The position numbers were made by a program, and so were the translations under genes. A stretch of DNA of 64,000 bases from Blastocystis hominis. Its lineage: Eukaryota > Sar > Bigyra > Opalinata > Blastocystidae. Location: assembly GCF_000151665.1 (NCBI RefSeq), contig NW_013171815.1, positions 1,191,153 to 1,255,152 of the forward strand, written 5' to 3'. Below the pieces are notes generated by a model. It did no database searches, was not told the origin of the DNA, and saw nothing but the letters and a program-made list of their open reading frames with translations. Positions 33,474 to 46,080 of the stretch are shown piece after piece (positions within the stretch are counted from its first letter, which is position 1; each line of letters starts with the position of its first letter).

Positions 33474-35148
33474 ATGGACATTCTGTTTACTCAGATAAAG
33501 CGTCGTGTAGGTTGTGAGGGTCTGGATGTCATTTTAGAAACTTATCAGGAAGAATAAGTGTTCTAATTGCTGTATCCCAATTGGGAAAACAATGGCTAGC
33601 CATGTATGTAAAGTGTGCAGTAGGTGTGCAGGAGTCGACTGAAGCGCAGACAGTGAAATTTGTGACAGCTGCAAAAGAGGCAAGATGATTCTCCCTGGCT
33701 ACGAGAATCCGAAGACGGTTTGCAGCGCTTGTTGGAACCGCCTCTCCATTCCGCAAAAGGCACTCGATCTTCAGGATTTGGAGGATGGCAGCGTAGAATT
33801 AAGTATTGACGAGGAGTTTACTCTTTTGGCGACGATGGCGACGGAATTTCTCGCCCAGGACGGGTATTACTACTCCTGGGAATTAGTCCGCCATCTGATC
33901 ATTAGCGGCTATGAAGTCTACAATCAAGTACTTTTTCTCCCCGATTTCTCTCCGTAGGTAACATCAGGCGCCCCCCTCGAAGAGAAGCAGAGTGTATGTG
34001 ATCTTTGTTGGTACTTGTGGGCGCGATCGCTCGGCAAAGGTTGTCCATTTAAAAGCGGCACAATCTTCATCGAGGACGAGCACTACCTCCTCTTCAGCGC
34101 ATTGAGCCGATTGGGCTATTCCCGGGTTCTCCTTCACGGCGTACTCCCGCGGTTTTTCCTCCATTCTAGGACCAAATCGCGGGTCAGAAAGTCCCGTACT
34201 CGATGCGTATCGGCAGCTCCCATCTCTCCGAATTCGTGGGATCCCCCAATCGTTGATAATCAGATCGAATTCTGCGAGAACAAGGCGCAGTGGCTGCTGC
34301 CCGAAGGCGAGACCGAGATCGTGATGTCCCGCGGTAAAATTGGCCGCGGGTATGAGCAGGTGGGGATGGATTTCGCGGTGCGGGAGACGGGGATCGTGCT
34401 TCCGTTCAATCGGCGGCATTTGCTGTTCGGGCGCGTGCCGCTGAAGCGGTACGAGCAGGCTTCGTTCACGTTTCTGAAGTTCGAGAATTACGGAACGGAG
34501 CAGCTGGGAGACATCGTGAGGCACGGAATTCAGTACGGATTGCACGTGATGAAGCGAGAGAGTCGGGAGAAGATGCCGTCGAGACGAGAGACGGTGGGGA
34601 AGCGGATCTCGCAGCGGTTCCAGGAGTTAGTGCAGATGATTTTCGAGTTTCCGTCGCTGAAGCCGATCATAAAGCACGATTCGATGGAGCAGGTGTTGGA
34701 TCGCGCGTCGGTGAAGGGCGTGTCGTATATGTAGGGAAGAGAAGAGTGAGGGTGAAGAGTAGAATGCAGGTGGCGATGATGACGATGACGAAGTTGAATT
34801 CGTTTTTGGTGAATCCGAAGTCGAGTGGGAGAGAACGCCAGGCGATGATGGGTAGATCCGGGGCCGCTCTCCGCGATTCAGACGCTCTACGCGCAGGCGT
34901 ATGATTTCGTCGCGTTTCTGACGCAGGATCCGACGATGGATCACTTGGACGTGCGGTTTGGGAGAGAAGTCATCTTTGCGAAGGAGGAACTGGAGTCGAG
35001 TCGGTTGATTGTGAAACCGCAGCACGTAGACATGGAGCAGATTTTGCCGGTGTCTGCGAGACCGAGAGGGTTGAGCGACTCTATGTTGCCTCGTGTGGAG
35101 GAGGACTTTGCGGCAAAGGAAGTGAATTATCAGTACGAAAGGATTTAG
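33474..35148 (+). CDS. FYVE-type zinc finger protein
   Basis: This is a predicted PI3P-binding endosomal protein of 487 residues. Exons are 33474-33506, 33538-33623, 33654-33927, 33958-34140, 34170-34235, 34264-34730, 34763-34824 and 34856-35148. The N-terminus NKCSNCCIPIGKTMASHVCKVC followed by SSEICDSCKRGKMILPGYEN and KTVCSACW has the CxxC spacing of a FYVE finger, although the usual basic R+HHC patch is reduced to ASHVC. The remainder (LPEGETEIVMSRGKIGRGYE; RRHLLFGRVPLKRYEQASFT) is conserved-looking but unknown to me. The frame is intact over all eight exons. Confidence 0.7.
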
Positions 35149-35161
35149 CGAAGTCTGTGTG

Positions 35162-35169
35162 TGTTTGTT
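35162..35169 (+). terminator. TGTTTGTT 3'-end element (FYVE gene)
   Basis: An exact TGTTTGTT 13 bases after the encoded stop of the FYVE gene. Confidence 0.7.
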
Positions 35170-36265
35170 GGAGACATGGAAGAAAGGGGAACGAAACTTT
35201 TGGATGTGTGATCTTTGAACTGAACGTTCCACTAGATGAAAAAGCAGAGGCTTAGGCAAATGCGGGTGAAGGGATAACGAATGAACTACTTGCGTAAATA
35301 GTCAATCTACTCAAATGAAAGAAGGAAGCTGATAGAAAGGCACGAATGAGTTCAAAGCGGAAGAAATGAAGATATTATGAAGTACAATTGTTCGAACGAT
35401 CCTGAAGTATAAATGGAGAGTAATTAATATACAGTGAGGGCTTAGATTGTAGTCATTCTTGTAACGAGAAATACCATCGACTCTAAATGGTGGTCTTGTT
35501 GTATTGATGTGGAAATACTTTTACTCAATTGATTACTCTAATAATCACGAGAATGTTCCTTTTTTGAGTGTGTTCAAGAAGCCCAATCTGTCATGTTTCA
35601 CTATGTACATTCAAATGATAATTGAATACTATTGTTCATTCAGATTGTATTTTGGAGGTCGACAGTCAACATTGTTTCCTTGACGTTTTACATTATTCAG
35701 ACTATTATTAGAAGTAGGTAATAACTAAGAATACAAAAATATCATTAATCAAATAGAAGTATTTCTAAATAGTCTTTTCTTCATCGTTGAAATTCTTTGA
35801 TCATTTCCAAAATATGAAATGATAAATGAAAACTGAAAATGAAATAGAATGAGCATGTTTTATTAGTATCAATTCTGTTACCGATTTTTGATAGAAAAAA
35901 GAACAAACAAGTTCACTATAGCATAACTAACAAGATAAGTATAGAATAAACTTGATTATACTAACAACATGAACAGATTTAAGAATAATGACGATTGTGT
36001 CTAAATCATTGAATAATACAGAAGCTTCCGAATGACATGGTAATAAACTTCAATTGAATATGTGGCACTAACAATAAATAATGAATGGCCATCAACAGCC
36101 ATGATAACACTATGAAGAGCAAAAGAGAAAGGTATCACACAAACATATAAATAATCATTACGGTATTAATTTTACGTTCGTTAAATAGTGTAAATAGGTT
36201 CAACATAAATTACTGCTTAGTTTTGACAAATTTAGCGAGAATTGAAGCAACATCTGTAAATAACA
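35170..36265. other. AT-rich intergenic region
   Basis: About 1.1 kb of AT-rich sequence lies between the FYVE gene and MORN/LRR gene B. I see no coding region, tRNA or repeat family. Base composition falls sharply here compared with the GC-rich genes to the left. Confidence 0.4.
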
Positions 36266-39200
36266 TCAAATCAATCCAACAATACTCGCAATTGCTTTTG
36301 ATTGAACACACTGGAGTGAATAAGGTAGCTTGACACTATGGAGATTTGGAATATCTAAATCTATCAAAATTCAATATTCAGAAATACTTTCCAATGTCAC
36401 TATACGAGGATATTTAAAACTATATCCTTCAGAATTGATGGATGTTAGATTTGGAAGATCTACAAAGCAAATCATTTACAATTATTTCATTATTACTTTT
36501 CATTATCAATGAACATGAATCAATCCCCGAAATTCCACCAAGTGCATTATAACCGAGTTGAATGGATTGTAATGATGGAAGATCTACATCAATCATTTCA
36601 TTCAAATTCATTCAATACTTTCCATTATTGTTGAGAAGGAAACTTGAAATGCTTTATCACCTAATGTAATGGATTGTAGATTTGGAAGATCTATGCATTC
36701 AAACATTCAATATTATAGTAATACCTCGAATCATAAATGAACTATTATAGAAATTGTATGAAGTACTTCCAATTGTACCAATTTGAATGGATTGTAATTG
36801 TGGACAATTCTTCAATTCAAAGTCGCCTCCAAAATCACTGAAACTATATTCTCCAATTTCTATCGATTCCAATGATTCACAATTCAATATGTGGAATGAT
36901 TTCGATTCATCTCTTCCACAACGACCATTCTTTTTCTGAGTGAATGAATTGTTTCCGATTTTGATAGTTTTCAATCGATTCAATCCATCGATTTCGAATC
37001 TTTGCACTGAGCCAAAGCAATTATCACCGATTTCGATTGTTTCTAATGAATCGAGATTATATAGACAGTATTCTTTACTCTTTCCAAATGTATTATTACC
37101 TAATGTAATGGATTGTAGATTTGGAAGATCTATGCATTCAAACATTCAATATTATATTAGTACCTCGAATCATAAATGAACTATTATAGAAATTGTATGA
37201 TCTAAATCCGATTTTACCAATTTGAATGGATTGTAATTGTGGACAATTCTTCAATTCAAATTTGCCTCCAAAATCACTGAAACTATATTCTCCAATTTCT
37301 ATCGATTCCAATGATTCACAATTCAATATGTGGAATGATTTTGAATAATCAATTCCAAAATCATTCTTTTTCTGAGTGAATGAATTGTTTCCGATTTTGA
37401 TGGTTTTCAATCGATTCAATCCATCGATTCGGAATCTTTGTACAAATCTAAAACAATCATTACCGATTTCGATTGATTCAACATGAATTAACCCAGAGTA
37501 ATCGAATGATATTAATTCTATATCATTTTTAGTCCCATTGCTAACAATTATTGAAGTAGCAGAATGATCAGTTGATTTCATCTCATCACTAGTAGCAGTA
37601 CTTATTTTGAGAGAACAACATTTTGAGAGTGAATAAGGAATATCTAGAGTGTTATGTACGATGTAGTATATACTATTAACTCTTTTAATACTTGCACACT
37701 TAAATGAATAAGGTAGCTTGATATTGTGGAGATTTGGAATATCTAAATCTATCAAAATTCAATATTCAGAAATACTTTCCAATGTCACTATACGAGGATA
37801 TTTAAAACTATATCCTTCAGAATTGATGGATGTTAGATTTGGAAGATCTACAAAGCAAATCATTTACAATTATTTCATTATTACTTTTCATTATCAATGA
37901 ACATGAATCATCATCTCTTCCTACAAGTGCCCAATAACCGAGTTGAATGGATTGTAATGATGGAAGATCTACATCAATCATTTCATTCAAATTCATTCAA
38001 TACTTTCCATTATTGTTGAGAAGGAACGTTCGAATACACAACCACCTAATGTAATGGATTGTAGATTTGGAAGATCTATGCATTCAAACATTCAATATTA
38101 TATTAGTACCTCGAATTATAAATGAACTATTATAGAAATTGTATGATTTCCTTCTAATATTCCCAATTTGAATGGATTGTAATTGTGGACAATTCTTCAA
38201 TTCAAAGTCGCCTCCAAAATCACTGAAACTATATTCTCCAATTTCTATCGATTCCAATGATTCACAATTCAATATGTGGAATGATTTCGATTCATCATTT
38301 CCAAAATCATTCTTTTTCTGAGTGAATGAATTGTTTCCGATTTTGATGGTTTTCAATCGATTCAATCCATCGATTTTGAATGTTTTCACTAATTCAAAAC
38401 GTCCATCACCAATTTTAATTGTCTCTAATGAATCGAGATTATATAGACAGTATTCTTTACTCTTTCCAAATGTATTATTACCTAATGTAATGGATTGTAA
38501 TTGTGGACAATTCTTCAATTCAAAGTCGCCTCCAAAATCACTGAAACTATATTCTCCAATTTCTATCGATTCCAATGATTCACAATTCAATATGTGGAAT
38601 GATTTCGATTTATCATTTCCATACCAACTCTTTTTCTGAGTGAATGAATTGTTTCCGATTTTGATAGTTTTCAATCGATTCAATCCATCGATTTCGAATC
38701 TTTGCACTGAGCCAAAGCAATTATCACCGATTTCGATTGTTTCTAATGAATCGAGATTATATAGACAGTATTCTTTACTATTTCTAAATGTATTATTACC
38801 TAATGTAATGGATTGTAGATTTGGAAGATCTATGCATTCAAACATTCAATATTATATTAGTACCTCGAATCACAAATGAACTATTATAGAAATTGTATGA
38901 ATCACTTCCAATTGTACCAATTTGAATGGATTGTAATTGTGGACAATTCTTCAATTCAAAGTCGCCTCCAAAATCACTGAAACTATATTCTCCAATTTCT
39001 ATCGATTCCAATGATTCACAATTCAATATGTGGAATGATTTCGATTTATCAATTCCCCAATCATTCTTATTCTGAGTGAATGAATTGATTCCGATTTTGA
39101 TAGTTTTCAATCGATTCAATCCATCGATTTCGAATCTTTGCACTTCAGAATAGCATTCATCTTCAAATATGATACATTGATTTTCATTTTCATATTTATA

Positions 39201-40322
39201 CTTCTTACTCAATACTTTAGGTTCAAAATCTTTTGTTACTAAGTCCGCTTGATATAGTCTCTCACGAATATAATCATATAATACTAATCCACAAATCATT
39301 ACTGCTATTATTATTAACCACTGCCAGTATCTTGGTATTGGTAAAATGAATGTCAATACAACAACACATAGCCCGAATATTACTGGAATTCCTGCAAATA
39401 ACAGTATATACTTTGATTGTGAATATCCATTCACCCATTTTCCATCATATTCTATTTCATTGTTGTCATTATATGACGTTCCTAATCCACATCGTTTTCC
39501 ATTCAGAAATTCACCTTCATAAATCACATTCTGGCCTTCTTCATCATATTCCTTCCCACATATCCGATAAAATCCTTTCTCAATTGAACCACTATAATAT
39601 CCTTCAAAACACTTTACACCATCTTTGTATTCTATCATTTTATCATTTTCAAATCGATACAAAATCGATATTTCTTCATTGTTTTCCCAAATACTTACTC
39701 TTACAAGTAATCCCGATTCATAAAAGTAGCACAATCCTTCATTCATTCCATTTTCATTCTTTTGACATATCGAAATCACTTTTCCATTCCCATCCAATTC
39801 TTTCCAATAACCTTTCATTCCATCCATTCTTTCACAATGATTGCCTCTACTTCCTTTTTCATACCTACCTTCAAATATCACATTCCCATTCTTATCATAC
39901 TCTTTTCCAAATCCTTGACGATATCCATCTTCAAGATTCCCTTCAAAATATAATTCGCCTGAATCATAATACAATTTACCTTGTCCCTTTATCTCATTAC
40001 TTCGATACTCGAATTCTGCTATTATCGTATTGCTTATTGTTTTGATAATAGCTTTCCCATTTAATTTCCCATTTCTTATCTTCGTTTGAATTGTGTAACC
40101 TTGATGTGGAGAACCAATGTTCAGAATCACATTTTCACTATCAATCTTATCTATAGTACTAATAGGGAATTGATTGGTAATGCTCCAACTCCAAATATCT
40201 ACCTCAAACCCAGATTCCTTTTCCAGGTCATGAGACACGTTCAATGGTTCTATTTCGATAATATAACTTGATTGAATTCCAGAATTCGTAGATGAGTCCA
40301 TAAATAATGATATTATGGTCAA
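36266..40322 (-). CDS. MORN/leucine-rich repeat family protein B with transmembrane segments
   Basis: This is a predicted 1236-residue membrane protein of unknown role. Exons are 38864-40322, 38110-38829, 38004-38075, 37885-37968, 37776-37847, 37164-37742, 36725-37129, 36619-36690, 36497-36583, 36388-36459 and 36266-36354; the frame is intact. The N-terminus has MORN-like repeats (GQGKLYYDSGELYFEGNLED; GFGKEYDKNGNVIFEG; GLGTSYNDNNEIEYDGKW). Two hydrophobic segments follow (ILLFAGIPVIFGLCVVVLTF and WLIIIAVMICGLVLYDYI), then a long LRR region. Every intron is phase 1 and every internal exon a multiple of three. Exon blocks are near-identical repeats with identical introns. The start may instead be the Met at 40299-40301. 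Confidence 0.8.
36355..38110. repeat. Duplicated exon-intron blocks inside MORN/LRR gene B
   Basis: The segment of about 36355-36690 (exons 8-10 and their introns) is nearly identical to about 37743-38075 (exons 3-5). The larger LRR exons 2, 6 and 7, and part of exon 1, also repeat at nucleotide level. Introns at 38830-38863, 38076-38109 and 37130-37163 share the same 34-base sequence. Identical introns point to recent tandem duplication or gene conversion rather than conserved protein selection alone. Confidence 0.85.
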
Positions 40323-43217
40323 AACCTCGAAAATGAAACGAATCTCCTCTATTTGATTCCAGTATAATCCTTATTTCATTATCATACTAATATTGTGCAT
40401 ATTTCTACTATTTACTATCATTTTGTGGATTGATATGTAATATATGACTATTTTTGTAAAGATTACACTATTTTTGTGAGTAACGAGAATGACTATTGTT
40501 TTCCAACAAATTGAGTATTGAATAGAATGTAGATAATATGTAGATTGATAGAATTCGTTAAGATCGTCAAACTAGAACTGCATTGGCTCGATTTGTATCA
40601 AAATGGTTTTGTAAGTGTGTAATACTATTTTAAATATGGAAATAGACTTGTTAACAGTTATTCTAATAATATCTACTCTCAATGTTGTGTTTTAGATGTA
40701 AGAATGATGAGAGTGACAATTTCGTCATTCTAATATACAATCCATATTCGAATTGTCATCCATGAATCTATGCGATGTTGGAGATGTGTAAATAGTTTGT
40801 AATTCAATGATATTTGAATCAAAGAATAGGATACATGTTATTTCCAATTTTGATGTTGGATAATAGTCGAATCGATTCAAACTATCCAATATACATTATT
40901 GATAAGCTGTTGTTACTGTTGTTGTGAATATAATCATGAGTATCATACATTATACATTATGGTTTGAATGATTCAACATAGCTCAAATCCTAAGGGTGAT
41001 GAAATGACATGTGATATTGACTATTCTTGAAATTTGATTGTATTGATGTCTATTTCGTTTCATGACTTGCTATACTTAGCATTCTTCTGTCATAACTCAT
41101 TTGAAAATTATAAAAATGATTTCGAACTTATTAATCGATTGTGCACTTCATTTGATTGAACCAAACTAAGAATTCTAATTCAAAATGTATTGAAATCACA
41201 CTTGATAGATATTCATTATGAATAATGACTTGATATCTCGAATATGAGTGATTGATTGTATGAATTGTGATGATGTTAATAATAATAGATGGATCGATTC
41301 AAATCAAAATGAAGGATACATGGCTATAAGTAGATTGATCTTCATTTCGACTAATAAGAACGAAATATTCTTATATTCGTATTGAACGGAATGGTTTGGA
41401 ATAGGATGAATCCAAGAGACAATTGTAAATGATCAATGTTCAAAGAATGCCAAATGCTGATCATAATAACATTGAATTGATATAATAATTGTATTGGACT
41501 GTGATAATACTAAAGAATGAAGTATCATCTATTTCATGTAGTGAATTATAGGAATCAACAAACCAAGCAACCCATAATCAAATGTATGAATGTCACAAAA
41601 TAGATATTTGCTAATATCATTGCAATTGAAATAATATATATATTATTTCTTTACATATTGGAACTTATATCCAACCAAATTATGAGAATCCATAATCACA
41701 ATCGATTGAAATACATTGAAATATGATTCTTCCAGTTTTGAAATCATCTCAACAGATGGTTTAACAGGGTAACTCTTTTTTTTACTAAAAGCTTTTCAAC
41801 GTCACTCATTTTGTGTATATATAGTATACTCTTATCTTGTTTATTCCAATATTTCCATATGCTCTTTTACTCGAAATATGATCCTATGTTACAATATGTT
41901 TCGTTGCAGTTACAAGAATCGAACATTTTTGAAAAACGACAGCTATTATTATCAGCATGATGTGCAATGGAATAATATCCATTCACTCTTTTTCTATATA
42001 TTTTGATTCCACATCCGGCGTATATCTTGAGAATAAGTATATCGATTTATAAACGTAAGTTATCTACCTAATTCCGATCGAAACTCATTACTCTATCGGT
42101 TCAGTAGGATTTGCATTATTTTCGAAAAAATAGCTTATTAATCTTATCCCACACTCTGGGTTCTTTTATGAGCAATGTAAAAGCCCCTATTGTGATTATT
42201 GACAGTTTTTATTTTTAAAAATATCGTAGCGATATATATTTCAGTTGAATTGATTTATACAACGTATGGTTTCAGGCCACTCTATCTCTTTTACACTAAT
42301 CTTTTGAATATAAAAGCAGATACTCTATAATCTTCTTATGTTAGACTTCCAAATACATTTTTCACTCCACATTGTTTGTAGTATTTTCATTACAGATTTC
42401 TTTTCAATAGTATTGATGTATTTTCCTTTTGTGTATGTATGAGGTAATGTTGGAAATTGTGAATTCTGGGATTCTTTATGACCATATCTCTAGCACTGAG
42501 TAGATTTCATTAATGATTTACTTAACTCTTTATTGGCAACCCTGATTTCCCCACTTTTCAGTTTGGAGCCTTATTCATCCTTATTGTATCCATTAACAAT
42601 TCATTTTCAATGGGAAAACTTATAAGAAAGTTTCAGAATGCTAGTTATAGTGGTCGTTCTTTTGATGCAAACTAATTCATTGCCAACATCTATATGTTCC
42701 TATTGATATATGTCGGTTTTATGCATGCCTGTAGTACGAGATATGTCCCTTAGATGGTATGTAGATAATGATATAACTGTTTCTTCTATTCGACATAATA
42801 TCAACTCTATTCCGATAAGTAGTATTTGCTTATGTGAGATACCGTTTACACATATGTGTAAATTAATACTTGTTTTGATTATAGAATCGATAATTATGTT
42901 GATAAAAGAAACAGTTCACTGTATTGTGTGCATGTATTGTCACATGGATATCACCCATATGCAATTCTTCAAATGTCTGTTGTTGTTCATATTCCTGACT
43001 CCTTTTGATTATCTATGTATACATTACATCTCAACACATTAGGTACATCAGACTTATTTTCGAGCAGTATTCTCTGTATCTCCCGTTACTATTTCTGCCT
43101 TGTCGATTATGGACAATACAGTTGGATAAACGGAATATATACGCAATTGTTACACCGTCATTTGATTCTTTAAGAAAACTAGAGTTAGCCTCTTTTATAG
43201 TTTGGTGATCTATAGAA
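40323..43217. other. Large AT-rich gene-free region
   Basis: About 2.9 kb of strongly AT-rich DNA has no gene I can support. The only sizeable open frame (42710-43042) is Cys/Ile-rich, has no homologue I know and no 3' element close behind it. I saw no long tandem repeat, terminal inverted repeat or RNA gene. Confidence 0.5.
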
Positions 43218-44209
43218 ATGTCTGCGACCATTATTCAGAAAGCAATGAAGCTGAGAGTGGGTCTTTGCCAAATGTTGGTATCTGGTGTATGAATTTGTTG
43301 TGTGTGGAGTAACATTTATAGAATAAGATGGAAAATCTGGAAAAGGCTAGAAAGATGATTACTCAAGCTGTATCGAAAGGAGCCGAGTTGGTCGTACTCC
43401 CCGAGTGCTTTAACAGGTATCCCGCTCATTAATTGCGCTAAATATGTAGTACCTATGACACGAAGCTTTTCCGGCAAAATTCTGAGGAAATACCTTCAGT
43501 TCTTTAATTGTCTGCTATTTACTTATAGAAAATATCAATGATAGACAAGAGTGTTCATCCCACTCTCGCCATGCTTGCGGAAGAGGTAAAACGTCACCGG
43601 ATTACGCTTATCGGTGGTAGTATTCCAGAGATTAGCGACAATAAAGTGTTCAACACTTCTCCTATTTTGTCGTGGAAAAGTGACACGATTATAAAGCACC
43701 GCAAACTGCACCTCTTCGACGTAAATGTCCCCGGAGGGATCTGCTTCCAAGAAAGCGAAACGTTAACAGCAGGTGATCATTTCACCGTGTATCCCTATTC
43801 CTCTTCTTCGGCCGACTTTTTGATCGGTGTTGGGATCTGCTACGACGTTCGCTTTCCAGAATTAGCCTTGGTGTATGCGCAGCGAGGCTGCAAATTGCTT
43901 GCGTATCCCTCCGCTTTCAATATGACAACGGGACCTCTTCATTGGGATTTACTAGCGCGGGGAAGAGCCGTGGATACGCAGAGCTATGTGATGATGTGCT
44001 CACCCGCAAGAGATGAGCATGGATCCTATGTGGCGTATGGACATAGTGTGGTGGTGGATCCGTGGGGTAAAGTAGTCGCACAGTTGGACGAGAAGGAGGG
44101 AGTGCTGATGGCGGATATTGATCTGGGGAAGTGTGATCAAGTCAGGGCAGCCATTCCCACGAAGGATCAGAAGCGATTCGATTTGTATGAATTGAATACC
44201 ATGCAGTAG
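43218..44209 (+). CDS. NIT2: Omega-amidase (nitrilase-like, NIT2)
   Basis: This carbon-nitrogen hydrolase is predicted to deaminate alpha-ketoglutaramate/alpha-ketosuccinamate to oxo-acids. Exons are 43218-43286, 43322-43416, 43450-43498 and 43529-44209 (297 residues). The catalytic triad regions are visible: Glu in LVVLPECFNSTY, Lys in HRKLHLFDVNVPG, and Cys in VGICYDVRFPELALVYAQRG. PSAFNMTTGPLHWDLLARGR, ARDEHGSYVAYGHS and VDPWGKVVAQ are typical of NIT2 rather than NIT1. The start ATG is at 43218; an alternative Met is MKLRVG. TGTTTGTT at 44264 follows. Confidence 0.94.
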
Positions 44210-44263
44210 TGTACTGTCCGTATTGTTATTCTTTTTTATTGCTATTTTCTCACTTGGGACGGG

Positions 44264-44271
44264 TGTTTGTT
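44264..44271 (+). terminator. TGTTTGTT 3'-end element (NIT2)
   Basis: An exact TGTTTGTT 54 bases after the NIT2 stop codon. Confidence 0.6.
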
Positions 44272-44436
44272 TGAATTGTGTGTTTTACCCTTATGAAGTA
44301 GCACTTCAGTCGTATCTCCTTATTTCGTATTCGATATTACCACTATCGCCTCCTTCCACGAACTTGATATGGTTTCGTTCCATGATCCAATCCATATGAC
44401 ATTTTTATATAGATAATTTTGATTACCCATACAGGA

Positions 44437-44509
44437 GTCGGGTTGGTGTAGTGGCTATCACGCTCGCTTCACACGCGAGAGGTCGCGAGTTCGAACCTCG
44501 CATCCGATA
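44437..44509 (+). tRNA. tRNA-Val (anticodon CAC)
   Basis: This is a 73-base intronless tRNA. The acceptor stem pairs GTCGGGT with ATCCGAT, with two G-U pairs, followed by discriminator A. The D-arm GTGTAGTGGCTATCAC contains the A-box, the anticodon loop CTTCACA gives CAC (Val), and the T-arm GCGAGTTCGAACCTCGC is perfectly paired with a B-box. A TTTTT run follows at once as a pol III terminator. No CCA is encoded, as expected in eukaryotes. Confidence 0.93.
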
Positions 44510-44569
44510 TTTTTCTTTATTCTCAATCTCGCATACTATTATTTCGACTCTTTTATTCTCTTCATTTTT

Positions 44570-45731
44570 ATGACTTCTCTACTTGATTTGGATTACGATG
44601 GTCGAAAACAATTCGTTTTTGACCGATTGAGGACTGTTCCCGAGTGGGCAGATGTTTGCACTTTGAGCGACTTTAGTATGGAGCAAAACAAGGGTTTGTA
44701 CGTTCTTTATAGATTACTGTTTAGACGGACTTACGAATATCATCTATCGGGTGTACAAGAACAAATGTCCTGATGATTATCCAATTTTATTTCGTATTTA
44801 TGGTGCTGGTATTCCTATCATGGAACTCATAACATGCAGAAAGTAACAAGTATCTTAATCGTGCTAAGGAACTCGAGTTCCTTTCAATCCTCTCTAAGCA
44901 CAATTTCGGGGTTAAGCTAATTCAGCATTTCCCCGAAGGACGATTGGAGGTGTGGAGAGTTGGTTTTAAAGTCGTTTTTTTCTATTCTTGGCTTACGTCT
45001 AGTCACTAAATGATTGTGGATGTAGAGACCCATTGCTCTCTCGCCAAATCGCAGAGAAATTGGCCGATCTTCACAACATCCCAATTGAAGGCTCCATGTT
45101 CTGTTCTTTTACGGATATGTTGCGTTCATGGACTTCACTGTGTGAAAAGTGCCTATCTGCAGACGCATTTGAGGGTTTTTCTCTCAATAACCTTTCTCAA
45201 GAGATTTCGTTGAATGAAGAATTGATTCGCAACGAATGCCATGATTTTGTGTATGGACATCAGGATTTGCTTCGTGGCAACGTGTTACGAAATTCGAATG
45301 GTGATGTGTTACTTGTGGATTTCGAGTATTGCTGCATTCTCCCTGCGCCTCTCGATATTTGTCACCACTACTGCGAGTGGATGACGCGATACGATTCGGA
45401 CTCCTACTGGATCGATTGGAGACTTCATCCAAATGAGGATGAAGAACGAAACTTCATCGCTGCATATCTTCATCGCAGACGTTTCGGTTCGCTGAGGAAG
45501 TGATGAATAGATGGAAAGGAACCTGAGGAGAAGGACATCTGCGACATGATTACCTCGGTTCATCGTTTGCAGTGTTTTTCGTTCTTTCTCTGGTTTGTTT
45601 GGGCTGTGATGCAGACGTTGATCGGTGTTGACTGGAATAGCCACGACTACGCAGTGAATCGATGGCATCTCTATAAGGAACTCAAGCAAAAGTATTACGG
45701 AATAGAAGCCCTACCCGTTATTTGCGAATAG
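44570..45731 (+). CDS. Choline/ethanolamine kinase
   Basis: This enzyme phosphorylates choline or ethanolamine in the first step of the Kennedy pathway. Exons are 44570-44693, 44725-44808, 44840-44949, 45003-45480 and 45511-45731 (338 residues). The kinase-like fold motifs appear in order: GLTNIIYRVYKN (ATP-binding strand), LFRIYGAE, FPEGRLE, then Brenner's motif as VYGHQDLLRGNVLR and the choline-kinase motif VLLVDFEYCCILPAPLDICH with HYCEW. The C-terminal helix WFVWAVMQTLIGVDWNSHDY matches the family end. Substrate preference cannot be read from sequence. Confidence 0.93.
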
Positions 45732-45780
45732 TGGAACGGCTCCGATTTTCGGGGGCGGGCACACTAGATGGAGTTCGGTT

Positions 45781-45792
45781 TGTTTGTTTGTT
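45781..45792 (+). terminator. Double TGTTTGTT 3'-end element (choline kinase)
   Basis: TGTTTGTTTGTT contains two overlapping exact copies of the element, 50 bases past the stop. Confidence 0.65.
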
Positions 45793-46080
45793 GAAAAATG
45801 GGTAATGATTGGACTTTGCTTGCGATGGCAGTTGGAGGTTTTTTTATATCAACTCTGGACTGGAGATCGTTGTTGCAGTGATTGAACTATCTCTGGCAGT
45901 GTCATACGAAACTCTCCCTACACTTGACAATCTGTTTCCTTTTCTTTGTCGATTCGACTCGTTTCTCTTTCTCCTAGCAAAACGTTTATTTGATTGGTCC
46001 AGTCCAACGAGGATGGTCATATGAGAATAGAGGGAAAATACACATTGTTTGCCACTTTAAATGTTATTTCTCGGATTTCA
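45793..46080. other. Intergenic, CDK upstream region
   Basis: A short hydrophobic frame starts at an ATG near 45799 (GNDWTLLAMAVGGFFISTLD) but stops after 27 codons, and I could not extend it convincingly through introns. I treat the stretch as promoter for the CDK gene. Confidence 0.35.

Noticed and set aside
36355-38110. Repeated blocks as a mobile element
   Set aside because: The repeats coincide with exon-intron modules of one intact gene and have no terminal repeats, target duplications or transposase.
42710-43042. 110-codon open frame in the AT-rich island
   Set aside because: No homologue, Cys/Ile-biased by composition, no 3' element close behind and no supportive splice structure.
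45809-46024. 71-codon frame upstream of the CDK gene
   Set aside because: No convincing domain or start context and no 3' element before the CDK gene.
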